From positions 158,725 to 222,724 of the forward strand of contig JAQTXB010000005.1 of NCBI GenBank assembly GCA_028688995.1: 64,000 nt of DNA, read 5' to 3'. The DNA comes from Aliarcobacter sp. (GTDB lineage: Bacteria > Campylobacterota > Campylobacteria > Campylobacterales > Arcobacteraceae). Below are positions 48,677 to 58,817 of the stretch, one piece after another (positions within the stretch are counted from its first letter, which is position 1; the number at the start of each line of letters is the position of its first letter). The translations under genes were made by a program, and so were the position numbers. The notes under the pieces are model-generated. The model did not search any database. It saw only the letters and a program-made list of their open reading frames with translations, and was not told the origin of the DNA.

Positions 48677-50317
48677 TTGGAGAGAATCTTAATAATGATA
48701 AACAACATTTCAATACTAAAAAATATAACTATTTTATATGCCGAAGATGAAAAGGATTTAAGAGAAGTTACACATCAAATATTAAAAGGCTTTACCAAGA
48801 AACAATATGTTGCACAAAATGGACAAGAGGGTTTAGAACTTTTTAAAGAACATGAAAATGAAATAGATTTAATTATTACAGATGTTAATATGCCTATTCT
48901 AAATGGTTTAGATATGGTAAAAGAGATAAAAAAAATCAATCTAAATATTCCAATTATAGTAGCAACTGCATTTTCAAACAAAGAGTATTTACTTGAAGCT
49001 ATTGATATTGGAATTGATAAGTATGTTTTAAAACCAATTGATATTGCAAAACTTCTTCAAGTAATGTCACAATCTTTAATATATCATGAATTAAAAGATT
49101 TATATACAGATAAACTAACAAATCTTCCAAATAGAAATAAACTAAAAAAAGACTTAGATGAGAACCACATAGATTTAATGGCTTTATTAGATGTTGATGA
49201 GTTCTCTACAATAAATGACCTTTTTGGTGAAAAAATTGGAGATACAATTTTATTTGAATTAGCAAATAAACTAAAACATTTTTTTAATGAAGATGATTAT
49301 ATTGTTTATAGAATTGAAGCAGATAAATTTACAATAGTTTCTAAAAAAAACAATCAAGATGTAAATGAATTTTACAATTTATGTAAAACTTTTGCAGATA
49401 AAATAGAAAAAGAATCACTACTTATTGATGAAGATGAAATAGATATAAATATAACAATTGGAATTGCACAAGGTGATGGAGCGAGGGCATTTAAATACTC
49501 ACAAAGGGTAATTAATTATGCAAGAACAAAACTTCAAAGAATTATGATTTATAATGAATCTTTTAAAATCCAACAATCTTTTGAAGAGAATATAAAATGG
49601 GTGAAACAATTAAAAATTGGATTTAGAGAAAATCTATTCCAAGCATATTTTCAACCTATCGTTGATACAAAAACAAAAGAAATTCACAAATATGAAGCAC
49701 TGATTAGATATATCACAAAAGAAGGTGTAGAAATAGCTCCTTTTCATTTTATTAATGTTGCTAAAAAAACAAAACTTTATCCAAATATTATAAAAATTGT
49801 TATCCAAGATGCATTTAAATTAATTAAAAATAAAAATAAAAGAGTCTCTGTAAATATCTCTTTTGATGACATTGCAAATGAAGAAACAACAGCATTTATT
49901 TATGAAATACTTGAGAAAAATAAAGATTTCACTGAATTTCTTGAATTTGAGATACTTGAATCTGAAGAGATTTCAGACTTTAATGAAGTTGCAAAATTTA
50001 TTGCTGAAATAAAGAAATTTAATTGTATTGTTGGAGTTGATGATTTTGGTGCAGGATATTCAAACTTTAATCTATTAACCTTATTAGATATTGACTTTGT
50101 TAAAATTGATGGTTCATTAATTGAAAGAATTAATAGTTCAAAAGATTTAGAAATAATAGTAAATACAATTGCAAACTTCTCAAAGGAGTTTAAAGTAAAA
50201 ACGGTTGCTGAATATGTGTCAGATGAAGATATTTATAATAAAATTAAAGAGTTAAATATAGATTACTGTCAAGGTTATTACTTCGATAAACCTCTAAGTT
50301 ATGATTCTATCAAGTAA
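48677..50317 (+). CDS. Response regulator-GGDEF(degenerate)-EAL protein
   Basis: REC domain (YAEDEKDLRE...ITDVNMPILNG...KPIDIAKL); RIEADKFTIVS at GGDEF site; EALIRYI, GVDDFGAGYSNF. Start may be 48695. Confidence 0.92.
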   Translation: MERILIMINNISILKNITILYAEDEKDLREVTHQILKGFTKKQYVAQNGQEGLELFKEHENEIDLIITDVNMPILNGLDMVKEIKKINLNIPIIVATAFSNKEYLLEAIDIGIDKYVLKPIDIAKLLQVMSQSLIYHELKDLYTDKLTNLPNRNKLKKDLDENHIDLMALLDVDEFSTINDLFGEKIGDTILFELANKLKHFFNEDDYIVYRIEADKFTIVSKKNNQDVNEFYNLCKTFADKIEKESLLIDEDEIDINITIGIAQGDGARAFKYSQRVINYARTKLQRIMIYNESFKIQQSFEENIKWVKQLKIGFRENLFQAYFQPIVDTKTKEIHKYEALIRYITKEGVEIAPFHFINVAKKTKLYPNIIKIVIQDAFKLIKNKNKRVSVNISFDDIANEETTAFIYEILEKNKDFTEFLEFEILESEEISDFNEVAKFIAEIKKFNCIVGVDDFGAGYSNFNLLTLLDIDFVKIDGSLIERINSSKDLEIIVNTIANFSKEFKVKTVAEYVSDEDIYNKIKELNIDYCQGYYFDKPLSYDSIK

Positions 50318-50338
50318 GGTTAATTTAACCAACTTGAT
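50309..50338. terminator. Palindrome overlapping two convergent stop codons
   Basis: ATCAAGTAAGGTTAATTTAACCAACTTGAT. Confidence 0.55.
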
Positions 50339-50940
50339 ACAATACTATTTTTTTCAAAAAGTGTACTTTTTATTCTTGTAATATTTGCAATGCAAACCAA
50401 TTGTTTTGCTGCTGTTTGTAAATCATCATTGATTATTAAATAATCATAATCTTGGAAATACTCCACTTCACCCTTTGCATTTTTAATTCTTTTTTCAATA
50501 ATCTCAAGGCTATCTGTATTTCTACTATTTAATCTTGTTTCTAAAACTTCTAAAGATGGTGTTGTTATAAAAACCGATGTAACGATAGAATTTAGTTTAT
50601 TTCTTACAATTTCATGTCCTTGAACATCAATGTCAAAAATTACTAGTTTTCCTTCACTCAAAGCCTTATTAATAGGTTTTAGTGAAGTTCCATAATAGTT
50701 ATCATGAACTTTTGCATATTCAAGAAAATCACCATTTTCTATATCTTTTTCAAACTCTTCTTTAGTTACGAAAAAATAGTCAACTCCATTTGTTTCACCA
50801 ACTCTAGGAGCTCTGGTAGTTGTTGAAATAGAAAAATAGTAATCATCAATATCTTTATAAACTTCTTTTAACAGTGTAGATTTACCACAACCACTAGGCC
50901 CTGAAAGTATTAAAATAGCACCTTTTTTGTCGTTAATCAA
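50320..50940 (-). CDS. gmk: Guanylate kinase
   Basis: GAILILSGPSGCGKSTLLKEV; ISTTTRAPRVGETNGVDYFFVTKEEF. Confidence 0.97.
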   Translation of the reverse strand: MINDKKGAILILSGPSGCGKSTLLKEVYKDIDDYYFSISTTTRAPRVGETNGVDYFFVTKEEFEKDIENGDFLEYAKVHDNYYGTSLKPINKALSEGKLVIFDIDVQGHEIVRNKLNSIVTSVFITTPSLEVLETRLNSRNTDSLEIIEKRIKNAKGEVEYFQDYDYLIINDDLQTAAKQLVCIANITRIKSTLFEKNSIVSSWLN

Positions 50941-50943
50941 AAC

Positions 50944-51753
50944 TTATCCCTTTAAACTTAATCTAACATCAACACTTTCACCACTTGAAAGTCTATCTAT
51001 TACTGTTTGATCAAATTTTTCTAATAAAGGTCGTAATTCATTAATATGAAAATTACTCAATACTAAATTATAAGGCTTAATAGGTGTTTGAGTTAAATCA
51101 AATTCATATTCTTTAACTTCATCTAAGGCATCATCAATAATTGCAGCAATATCTTTCCAATCACTTTTTTCTAGGTTTATTTCATTTTGAATATTGTCTT
51201 CTCTTAAAATATTATTTATTTTACTCAATTCACTATGATCTAAAATTCCCCCACTATTTAAAGATGTGGGGTCAACTATACTTTCATCATTTTCACTGAA
51301 AAATTCATCTTCATCAAAATCATCTTCTTCTAAATTATCCAATGATTCAATATATTTTGTAGTAATTGGAATAATTACGTCTTCATCTTCTACATATGTA
51401 TTATTAAATGATTTAGAAGAACTATTTTTTTCATTCTCTTTATCTTCTTTTATTATCTCTATTTGTTCAGTTAATATAGCTTCTAATTTTGTAGGTAAAA
51501 ATGGTCTTGGAATGATAAAATCTCTAGATTTATCAAAAGGAAGTTCTTCTGAACTAATAGCACCTAATTTTCTTGAAAACTGTTTTATTGTATTAAATTT
51601 ATCATCTATAAAACTTTGATCAATAATAATTAAATCATATTTGTCATTTACACTATTTGTTTTTTGAATTGTTAAAGTTATATGCAATCGTTTACAAACT
51701 AAAGTAAAAATATGTTCAATTATTCCTGCGTCACATATTAATAATATAGTCAC
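50944..51753 (-). CDS. Hypothetical protein, 269 aa, acidic central linker
   Basis: Receiver-like N-terminus (LLICDAGIIEHIFTLVCKRL...YDLIIIDQSFIDDKF) and acidic low-complexity middle (NLEEDDFDEDEFFSENDES). Confidence 0.7.
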   Translation of the reverse strand: MTILLICDAGIIEHIFTLVCKRLHITLTIQKTNSVNDKYDLIIIDQSFIDDKFNTIKQFSRKLGAISSEELPFDKSRDFIIPRPFLPTKLEAILTEQIEIIKEDKENEKNSSSKSFNNTYVEDEDVIIPITTKYIESLDNLEEDDFDEDEFFSENDESIVDPTSLNSGGILDHSELSKINNILREDNIQNEINLEKSDWKDIAAIIDDALDEVKEYEFDLTQTPIKPYNLVLSNFHINELRPLLEKFDQTVIDRLSSGESVDVRLSLKG

Positions 51754-52433
51754 TTTATCTCCTGCAATATTAAATCTTCTAACTTATAAACCTTATCACA
51801 TCTCATTGCTAATTCATGTTCATGGGTTACGAGTATCAATCCTGCATCATTATTTCTTATATAATTAAATATTGTATTCATAACAATATTAGCAGTATCT
51901 TTATCTAAATTTCCTGTTGGTTCATCTGCAAAAATGATTCTTGGTTTTTTAGTCATAACCCTTGCAATTGAAAGTCTTTGCTGTTGACCACCACTTAATT
52001 CACCAACACCTTGATTTATTACATAATCAATATTTAACTCTTTTAACAGATTTTTGTCAATATCTTCGCCACTTAAAAGTGTAGCAATTTCAAGATTTTC
52101 AATTGCAGAAAATCCACGAAACAGATAGTGTGCTTGAAATATTATACCAAAATCTTCTCTTCTTATTTTTAATAATTGATTCTGTGTTAAGGAATAAATA
52201 TCTTTACTTTTAAAAACAACACTACCAACTGATGGTTTTAAAAGAGAAGATAAAATATTTAAAAGTGTAGATTTTCCACTTCCACTTGTACCTATAATTG
52301 CAATTGATTCTTTTTTGTAAAGAGATAAATTAATATCATTAAAAAGCTCATAATCAAATTTATGAGATAAATTTTTAGCTTGAAGTAAAAGGTCATCTGC
52401 AATGAGTGTATCCATTTTATTAGCTTCACCCAT
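51750..52433 (-). CDS. ABC transporter ATP-binding protein, LolD/FtsE/MacB type
   Basis: GTSGSGKSTLLNIL, LSGGQQQRLSIARVM, FADEPTGNLD. Confidence 0.9.
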   Translation of the reverse strand: MGEANKMDTLIADDLLLQAKNLSHKFDYELFNDINLSLYKKESIAIIGTSGSGKSTLLNILSSLLKPSVGSVVFKSKDIYSLTQNQLLKIRREDFGIIFQAHYLFRGFSAIENLEIATLLSGEDIDKNLLKELNIDYVINQGVGELSGGQQQRLSIARVMTKKPRIIFADEPTGNLDKDTANIVMNTIFNYIRNNDAGLILVTHEHELAMRCDKVYKLEDLILQEIK

Positions 52434-52477
52434 TACATATTTCCTTTTTTTATTTATACATAGTTGTTAAACTATGA

Positions 52478-53524
52478 TTATTTTCCCATTTGTTTTGCAA
52501 CTTCAGCTGCAAAATCTTCTTCTTTTTTCTCAATACCTTCACCAAGTTCAAATCTAATGTACTCAGTAATTTTAATAGATGCATCAACTTCAGCAATTGC
52601 TTGCTCTACAGTTTTTTTATCATCCATTACATATGCTTGAGATAAAAGTGCAAATCTACCATCTAATTGAGTATTATCTGTAATATATCTTTCGATTTTT
52701 CCAGGAATAATATTTGCCCAAATTTTTTCTGGTTTACCTTGTTCTTTTAATTCTGCTTCAAAATTAGCTTTTGCTTTTGCAATAGCTTCATCTGTTAATT
52801 GTGATTTAGAAACAAAATCAGGAATATTTTTTAATGGTTTCCCTAATCTTTTTAATTCATCATTATCAGCAATAATTTCCGCAACAATTGCTCTATTTTC
52901 AGATTCAACAAATGCAGGATCTAAATCAGTATAAGAGATAACTGTTGGTTTCATTGCAGATGCATGCATTGCAATATTTCTTAATAATGCAGCTGTTTTT
53001 TCTTTTGCAGCTTCATCACAAGTTGCAGCTAATAAAACTCCAACTCTACCTGTTGCATGAACATAACCATTTACAACTTGACCAGTTACAGTAGTTAATT
53101 TTCTAGCAACTAAGTTTTCACCAATAGTTGCAATTTTTTCATTTAAGTATGTTGGGAAATCTTGTCCATTAATTGAAGAAGCAGCTAATGCAGCAGCATC
53201 TTCAATTCCATTATTTTGTGCAAAAGAAGTAATTTCTTTTGTAATATTAATGAAATTTTCATTTTTTGCAACGAAATCTGTTTGAGAATTTAACTCTAAC
53301 ATTGTAGCTTTAGTATTGTCTGCATTAACTAAAACAGCAATTAAACCCTCAGCAGCAACATTTCCAGCTTTTTTAGCAGCTTTTCCAAGACCAGCTTCTC
53401 TTAAAGCTTGAACTGCTTTTTCTAAATCACCATCAGTTTCATTTAGTGCATTTTTGCAATCAAGCATACCTGCACCAGTCATTTCTCTTAGTTCTTTAAT
53501 TAATTGTGGAGTTGCACCTGCCAT
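52478..53524 (-). CDS. tsf: Translation elongation factor Ts
   Basis: ATPQLIKELREMTGAGMLDCKNALNETDGDLEKAVQALRE; adjacent to rpsB. Confidence 0.98.
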   Translation of the reverse strand: MAGATPQLIKELREMTGAGMLDCKNALNETDGDLEKAVQALREAGLGKAAKKAGNVAAEGLIAVLVNADNTKATMLELNSQTDFVAKNENFINITKEITSFAQNNGIEDAAALAASSINGQDFPTYLNEKIATIGENLVARKLTTVTGQVVNGYVHATGRVGVLLAATCDEAAKEKTAALLRNIAMHASAMKPTVISYTDLDPAFVESENRAIVAEIIADNDELKRLGKPLKNIPDFVSKSQLTDEAIAKAKANFEAELKEQGKPEKIWANIIPGKIERYITDNTQLDGRFALLSQAYVMDDKKTVEQAIAEVDASIKITEYIRFELGEGIEKKEEDFAAEVAKQMGK

Positions 53525-53526
53525 AA

Positions 53527-54318
53527 TTATGCTTCCTCAGTTTCTAAAAATTCGTCTTCACCTTCAGAAACAGCTTCAGCTATTAACGCTTCAGTCTCTT
53601 CTTGTGATACAGGCTCAACATCACCACCAATATCATCAGCTAATACAGCTTTTCCTTCATTCATTGCTGCAGCCATTTCGTTACAGAATAAGTGAATTGA
53701 TCTAATTGCATCATCATTTCCAGGAATTGGTAAATCTACAACATCTGGGTCACAGTTTGTGTCTAAAGGAGCAACAACTGTAATTCCTAATCTTCTAGCT
53801 TCTTGAATAGCAATTTTTTCTTTAACAGCATCAAGAACAAACATCATATCTGGAAGTTTGTGCATTTCTTTGATACCACCAAGGTATAATTCTAATTTTT
53901 CTTCTTTTCTAGAAAGCATTAATGCTTCTTTTTTAGTTAAAAGATCTAATTGACCTTCTTCTCTCATTTTTTTAATAATTTCTAATTTTCTAATTGATTT
54001 TTTGATTGTTCCAAAGTTAGTTAACATTCCACCTAACCATCTATGATTAACATATGGCATTCCACAAGAAATAGCAGCTTTTTTAATAGCTTCACTAGCT
54101 TGTTTTTTTGTACCAACGAAAATCATTGTTTGACCATCAGCAGCTCTATCTTTAACAACATTATATGTATATCTGAAATATCTTAATGTTTTTTGTAAAT
54201 CTATAATATAGATATTTTTTCTAACACCGAAAATGAATTTTTTCATTTTTGGATTCCATCTTCTTGTTTGGTGTCCGAAGTGTACACCACACTCTAATAG
54301 GTCTTTCATTGTAACCAT
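53527..54318 (-). CDS. rpsB: 30S ribosomal protein S2
   Basis: [30 protein letters not shown]. Confidence 0.98.
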   Translation of the reverse strand: MVTMKDLLECGVHFGHQTRRWNPKMKKFIFGVRKNIYIIDLQKTLRYFRYTYNVVKDRAADGQTMIFVGTKKQASEAIKKAAISCGMPYVNHRWLGGMLTNFGTIKKSIRKLEIIKKMREEGQLDLLTKKEALMLSRKEEKLELYLGGIKEMHKLPDMMFVLDAVKEKIAIQEARRLGITVVAPLDTNCDPDVVDLPIPGNDDAIRSIHLFCNEMAAAMNEGKAVLADDIGGDVEPVSQEETEALIAEAVSEGEDEFLETEEA

Positions 54319-54448
54319 GAGTAATTCTCCTTGAATTATATTTTTTGTAATTTGGGTTTAGCCTCTGTATCCCTTAATGCCTAGAAATCTAGTCACAACC
54401 CATACAAGGATTGATACATGTGAGGTTCTAATTTAAAATTAGAGTTGC
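54319..54448 (-). promoter_or_regulatory. rpsB-tsf 5' leader, candidate structured autoregulatory element
   Basis: ~130 nt between a TATAAT-like -10 (minus strand, ~54450-54455) and rpsB, with short stem-loops CTAATTTTAAATTAG and CTAGAtttCTAG. Confidence 0.35.
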
Positions 54449-54586
54449 GATTATATTTAAAACAAGATTAATTCTTCTTTAATCTATACCAATAAATATA
54501 CTAATATATTTCAAATAAAATTGTTCATCTTATTTATTAATAAAAGGAATAGAAATTGTATATAAAAAAATAAAAAAGGAATCTCA

Positions 54587-55147
54587 ATGACACCAATTGA
54601 ATTTATTAAAGAAAACAACTTAGAATGGCAACCTTCATTCTCAAGAAACATTAATAGTACTCTATTTGGATATAGAGGAGCATTAATAATCCAAGAAGGT
54701 AAAAAACTTTCAGAAACAAAAGTTATGCCTCCAAAAGCACAAGCTAGACAAGTTATCATGATTAGTGAAAATGATAAAATAAAATTCTTTGCATGTGAAT
54801 TGGAAACTTTTGGATATTTTGAACAATTTTTTGATAAATATAAAAATTTCTTTGACGCTGATTCAGTGAATTTATTATATGTAATTGATTTAGATGCTAA
54901 TGGTGTTTTTGAATATCAAGGTGTTAAATTTGCTGCCTTTATGTTAGATGAAAGTTCTGTATGGAATGAAGTTTTAGATTATCTTTCATTAGAAAAAGGT
55001 GAATTAAAAAAACTATCTAATGAAGAAAAATTAGAAAAAATTTATGATGAACTAGCAACAATGAGTGTTGAAGCAGTTGACAAAACTTATGATGAGATGA
55101 AAGCATTAATGGGTAATACTAAAAAATCTTTAATGGGTGCTGTGTAA
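54587..55147 (+). CDS. Hypothetical cytoplasmic protein, 186 aa
   Basis: Full ORF without obvious signal peptide or recognised motif. Confidence 0.65.
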   Translation: MTPIEFIKENNLEWQPSFSRNINSTLFGYRGALIIQEGKKLSETKVMPPKAQARQVIMISENDKIKFFACELETFGYFEQFFDKYKNFFDADSVNLLYVIDLDANGVFEYQGVKFAAFMLDESSVWNEVLDYLSLEKGELKKLSNEEKLEKIYDELATMSVEAVDKTYDEMKALMGNTKKSLMGAV

Positions 55148-55217
55148 ATAATCTATAAAAATACAGAAGAAGTGGTATTATTATTTATGATATAATTCCT
55201 CCAATTAAGGAATAAAT

Positions 55218-56558
55218 ATGATAAAAAATACCTCTTCAGCTTTTAAAATTTCAATAATATATCTTTTTTTTAGTCTTCTTTGGATTTATTTTTCAGATAA
55301 TGCTATAAATTTTATAATTAAAGACCCCGAAAAACTTCAATTCTTGCAGACTATTAAAGGCCTATTTTTTGTTACTATTTCTTCAATTTTACTTTATTTA
55401 TTATCAAAACAATTTTTTGTAAATCTTCAAGAAGAAAAAGACAAGCTTTCTAATACAAATAATATCTTAGAAAATATAATAGAAAATGCACCTATTATAA
55501 TATTTTGGAAAGATAGAAATGGAGTTTATAAAGGCTCAAATAAACTATTTTTAGAATTAATGAATTTAAAAGATGAAAATGAGCTATTAGGTAAAAAAGA
55601 TTCTGATTTTAATATAGTAGAAAATGAAGATTTTATGAGTGATGACGCATATGTTATGACAAATAAAAAACCTAAATTAAACTATACAGAAACAATCAGT
55701 GCAAAAAATAATGATATTAGAATAGTAAATACTTCAAAAGTTCCTTTATTAGATGAAAAAGATAATGTAATAGGAGTGCTTGGAGTTATTCAAGATATTA
55801 CTAGCCAAATAAATAATCAAAATAAATTAAAAGAGCATGAATTACTTTTAATTCAACAATCAAAATTAGCTTCAATGGGAGAAATGATTGCAAATATTGC
55901 ACATCAATGGAGACAACCATTATCAATTATTTCAACTTCTGCAACTGGTATTAAAATACAAAAAGAGCTGGGAATGTTAGATGATGATTCAGAGATAAAA
56001 GCTCTTGATTGCATAAATGAGAATGCCCAATATTTATCAAATACAATAGAAGATTTTAGAGATTTTTTCAAAAAAAGTAAGATTAAGAGTTTAATCAATT
56101 TAGATGATTTATTAGAAAAAACTTTAAAACTTATTCTTACTAGATTAAAAAATAAAGAAATTACTATTGTAAAAAGTAGTCTTGATGTTGAATTTGAAAC
56201 CTATGAAAGAGAGATGATTCAAGTAATTATGAATATTATAAATAATTCAATTGATGCTTTTGAAAATAAAGATTATGATAAATTTATATTTTTTGAAACC
56301 AAAAAATTTGAAAACAAAATTGTAATAAAAATAAAAGATAATGCTGGTGGAATTGATGAACATATAATTAATAGAATTTTTGAACCATATTTTACAACAA
56401 AAGAGTCAAAACAAGGAACAGGAATTGGATTATATATGTGTAATGAAATTATAGTAAAACATTTAAATGGAAAAATTTTTGTTGTAAATGAAAGTTTTGA
56501 TTATTTGGGAAAAACATATAAAGGTAGTCAATTTACAATTGAAATACCTTTGATATAA
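55218..56558 (+). CDS. PAS-domain sensor histidine kinase
   Basis: Two TM segments, PAS (NIIENAPIIIFWKDRNGVYKGSNKLFLEL), H-box (MIANIAHQWRQPLS), ATP-binding GTGIGLYMCNEI. Confidence 0.95.
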   Translation: MIKNTSSAFKISIIYLFFSLLWIYFSDNAINFIIKDPEKLQFLQTIKGLFFVTISSILLYLLSKQFFVNLQEEKDKLSNTNNILENIIENAPIIIFWKDRNGVYKGSNKLFLELMNLKDENELLGKKDSDFNIVENEDFMSDDAYVMTNKKPKLNYTETISAKNNDIRIVNTSKVPLLDEKDNVIGVLGVIQDITSQINNQNKLKEHELLLIQQSKLASMGEMIANIAHQWRQPLSIISTSATGIKIQKELGMLDDDSEIKALDCINENAQYLSNTIEDFRDFFKKSKIKSLINLDDLLEKTLKLILTRLKNKEITIVKSSLDVEFETYEREMIQVIMNIINNSIDAFENKDYDKFIFFETKKFENKIVIKIKDNAGGIDEHIINRIFEPYFTTKESKQGTGIGLYMCNEIIVKHLNGKIFVVNESFDYLGKTYKGSQFTIEIPLI

Positions 56559-56562
56559 TTCT

Positions 56563-57843
56563 TTATTTTATATGTTTTAAAATTTCTTCTTTATCTGAAA
56601 AAGGAAACTTTTTATCATATATAATTTGAGTTGCTTCATCACCTTTTCCAAGAACTAAAACTACAGAATTTTCATTTGCCATTTCCATAGCTTTTTTTAT
56701 TGCTTCTTTTCTATTGATTTCAACTTGAACACTTGGATGATTTTTTATTCCTTTTAGAATATCTTCAATAATCATATCAGGATCTTCATTTCTTGGATTA
56801 TCACTAGTTACAATTATATGTTTTGCAAACTGTGCAGCAACTTGTCCCATTAGTGGACGCTTTAATTTGTCCCTATCTCCACCTGCACCAAATACACAAA
56901 TTATCTCTTTATCATTAAAACTTTTTAAAACTTCTAACATTCCATCAGGAGTATGAGCAAAATCAACGATAGCTAAAGGATTAGTAGAAACTGTTTCCAT
57001 TCTTCCACTAACTCCTGCAAATCCTTCTAAGGCTTCGCAAATTTCATTTAATGGTTTTTGTGTTGTAATATGAACAGCAGCAACTGCTGCCATTAAATTA
57101 TAAACATTAAAAATTCCCATCATATTTGATGAAAAAGAGTGCATTTCTCCAAAGTGCGAAAACATAACATGTGTTCCATTTTTAAAAGAATATGCAGTTA
57201 CTTTATATGTTGATGGATTTTCTAATGAATAAGCAAAGCCATTTTTTGGATTGTATTTAACAATTGGATCATCTTTATTTATAAGTTTTGGTGTTTCATC
57301 ACTTAAAAAAGAGTTTTTTACATTTATATACTCTTCTATTGTTTTATGATAATCAAGATGATCTCTTGTAATATTTGTATGAATTTTTAGAGCAAACTCT
57401 AATCCCTCTATTCTTTTTTGCTCAATTGCGTGAGAACTCACTTCCATAACAAAAAAATCACAACCATTTTGCATAGCTTTTTGTATATGAGCAAAATTCC
57501 CAAGTTGAACAGGAGTTGTTAAAGAGTAATCTTCAACTCTTTCATCATTAATAAAAAATCCACGTGTTCCTTGAAGAGCTACTTTATACCCTAAATCTAA
57601 TAAAATTGAGTAAATAGCAGCTGCAGTTGTTGTTTTCCCATTTGTTCCAGTAATTCCAATAATTTTGATACTTGACATATCTAAATGATTTTTTAAATCT
57701 TTTGCCTCAACTATTTCTTTGCAACCATTATCAATTGCATTTTGTTTAAACTTTTCATTTTGTTTTGAAACAACAAAAACAGAATTTTCATCTGCTTCAT
57801 TTGAATTATCTGTATAAACTCTATTATTTATGATTAACTGCAA
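56563..57843 (-). CDS. murE: UDP-N-acetylmuramoyl-tripeptide synthetase MurE
   Basis: GITGTNGKTTTAAAI; MEVSSHAIEQKRIEGLEF; TSDNPRNEDPDMIIEDI. Confidence 0.97.
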   Translation of the reverse strand: MQLIINNRVYTDNSNEADENSVFVVSKQNEKFKQNAIDNGCKEIVEAKDLKNHLDMSSIKIIGITGTNGKTTTAAAIYSILLDLGYKVALQGTRGFFINDERVEDYSLTTPVQLGNFAHIQKAMQNGCDFFVMEVSSHAIEQKRIEGLEFALKIHTNITRDHLDYHKTIEEYINVKNSFLSDETPKLINKDDPIVKYNPKNGFAYSLENPSTYKVTAYSFKNGTHVMFSHFGEMHSFSSNMMGIFNVYNLMAAVAAVHITTQKPLNEICEALEGFAGVSGRMETVSTNPLAIVDFAHTPDGMLEVLKSFNDKEIICVFGAGGDRDKLKRPLMGQVAAQFAKHIIVTSDNPRNEDPDMIIEDILKGIKNHPSVQVEINRKEAIKKAMEMANENSVVLVLGKGDEATQIIYDKKFPFSDKEEILKHIK

Positions 57844-58417
57844 GTTTTTTCTCTTCTAATTTTTTATATAATTTTTCTATCTCTTTATCGTAAGAGAAAT
57901 ATTCATTAAATCCATCTAAATATGTGTATGCTGTACTATTAAAATCATTATCTATTAATTTTGTAACAAAATCAAAAAAATCATCTTTATTTTCAATTGC
58001 AACTTTTGTTGAAAACATAATATCTTCAAAGGCAATTCTAAATGAACCTCGAGAATCAATCAATTTTTTAAAATCTTCATATCTAATAGCATCTAATGAT
58101 TCAATTGTTGATGAACTTAACTCTTTTAATACTTCCATCATTTTATCAATATCACCATCATAAGCATTAACAACATCTTCAACATATCTTATAGCTTCTT
58201 CTAAATTTTGTTCTTTTACTATTGAAAAATAGTCATAAAGAGAAATTGCTTTCTCTTCATCTTCTGTTGCTATATCACAAAATAGTGCATATATTGGATA
58301 CTCTTTATTTTTTGGAAAATTTGATGATAATTGCGAATATAAAAATAAAGCTTTATCAAACTTCTTTTGTATAAAAAAAGAGTTTGCTTCATTTAATAAT
58401 TTATTCTCATTTATCAT
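57824..58417 (-). CDS. Hypothetical protein, 197 aa (helical/TPR-like)
   Basis: KKFDKALFLYSQLSSNFPKNKEYPIYALFCDIATEDEEKAISLYDYF; overlaps murE start by 20 nt. Confidence 0.72.
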   Translation of the reverse strand: MINENKLLNEANSFFIQKKFDKALFLYSQLSSNFPKNKEYPIYALFCDIATEDEEKAISLYDYFSIVKEQNLEEAIRYVEDVVNAYDGDIDKMMEVLKELSSSTIESLDAIRYEDFKKLIDSRGSFRIAFEDIMFSTKVAIENKDDFFDFVTKLIDNDFNSTAYTYLDGFNEYFSYDKEIEKLYKKLEEKKLAVNHK

Positions 58418-58695
58418 TAAAATTCCTCTAATTTATTTTCCATACCCTCTGGAACATTCACTATTTCTAGTTCTGGATGAATAGCAGCTTTTAACTCTTT
58501 TTCTACGATATATTTTAATGTACTTCCACTTGCACTACATCCAACGCAAGCACCTTTTAGTTGTACAAATACTTTAGCATTTCTAATATCTAATAATTCG
58601 ATTGCACCACCATCTCGTGCTAGCATTGGGGAAATTTTGTTTTTAATAATTGAACTTACAGGATCACGTAAGTCTTCATCAGAAAATGGCATCAT
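58417..58695 (-). CDS. NifU C-terminal-domain Fe-S scaffold protein
   Basis: LARDGGAIELLDIRNAKVFVQLKGACVGCSASGSTLKYIVEKEL. Confidence 0.94.
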   Translation of the reverse strand: MMPFSDEDLRDPVSSIIKNKISPMLARDGGAIELLDIRNAKVFVQLKGACVGCSASGSTLKYIVEKELKAAIHPELEIVNVPEGMENKLEEF

Positions 58696-58696
58696 T

Positions 58697-58810
58697 TTAT
58701 TTTACCCCTTTTGCTTTTTTCTTTACAAAATATATTCCAATAGCGGTAACAACTAAAATTACTGCTATTGTTTGAAATATAAATGTAAGTGTTACTTCTT
58801 CTTGAAACAT
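58697..58810 (-). CDS. Small single-pass membrane protein, 37 aa
   Basis: Hand translation MFQEEVTLTFIFQTIAVILVVTAIGIYFVKKKAKGVK*; upstream AGGAA; one TM helix followed by a basic tail. Below the ORF-track cutoff. Confidence 0.6.
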   Translation of the reverse strand: MFQEEVTLTFIFQTIAVILVVTAIGIYFVKKKAKGVK

Positions 58811-58817
58811 TTCATTC

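Noticed and set aside
51266-51619. 117-aa Ser-rich plus ORF
   Set aside because: Antisense of the acidic-linker region; poly-Ser is the reverse reading of Asp/Glu codons.
53454-53705. Plus ORFs over the tsf/rpsB junction
   Set aside because: Antisense of conserved EF-Ts and S2 sequences.
56559-56562. Possible shared terminator between the histidine kinase and murE
   Set aside because: Only a weak 6-bp ATATAA/TTATAT inverted repeat spans this junction; too short to call in such AT-rich sequence.
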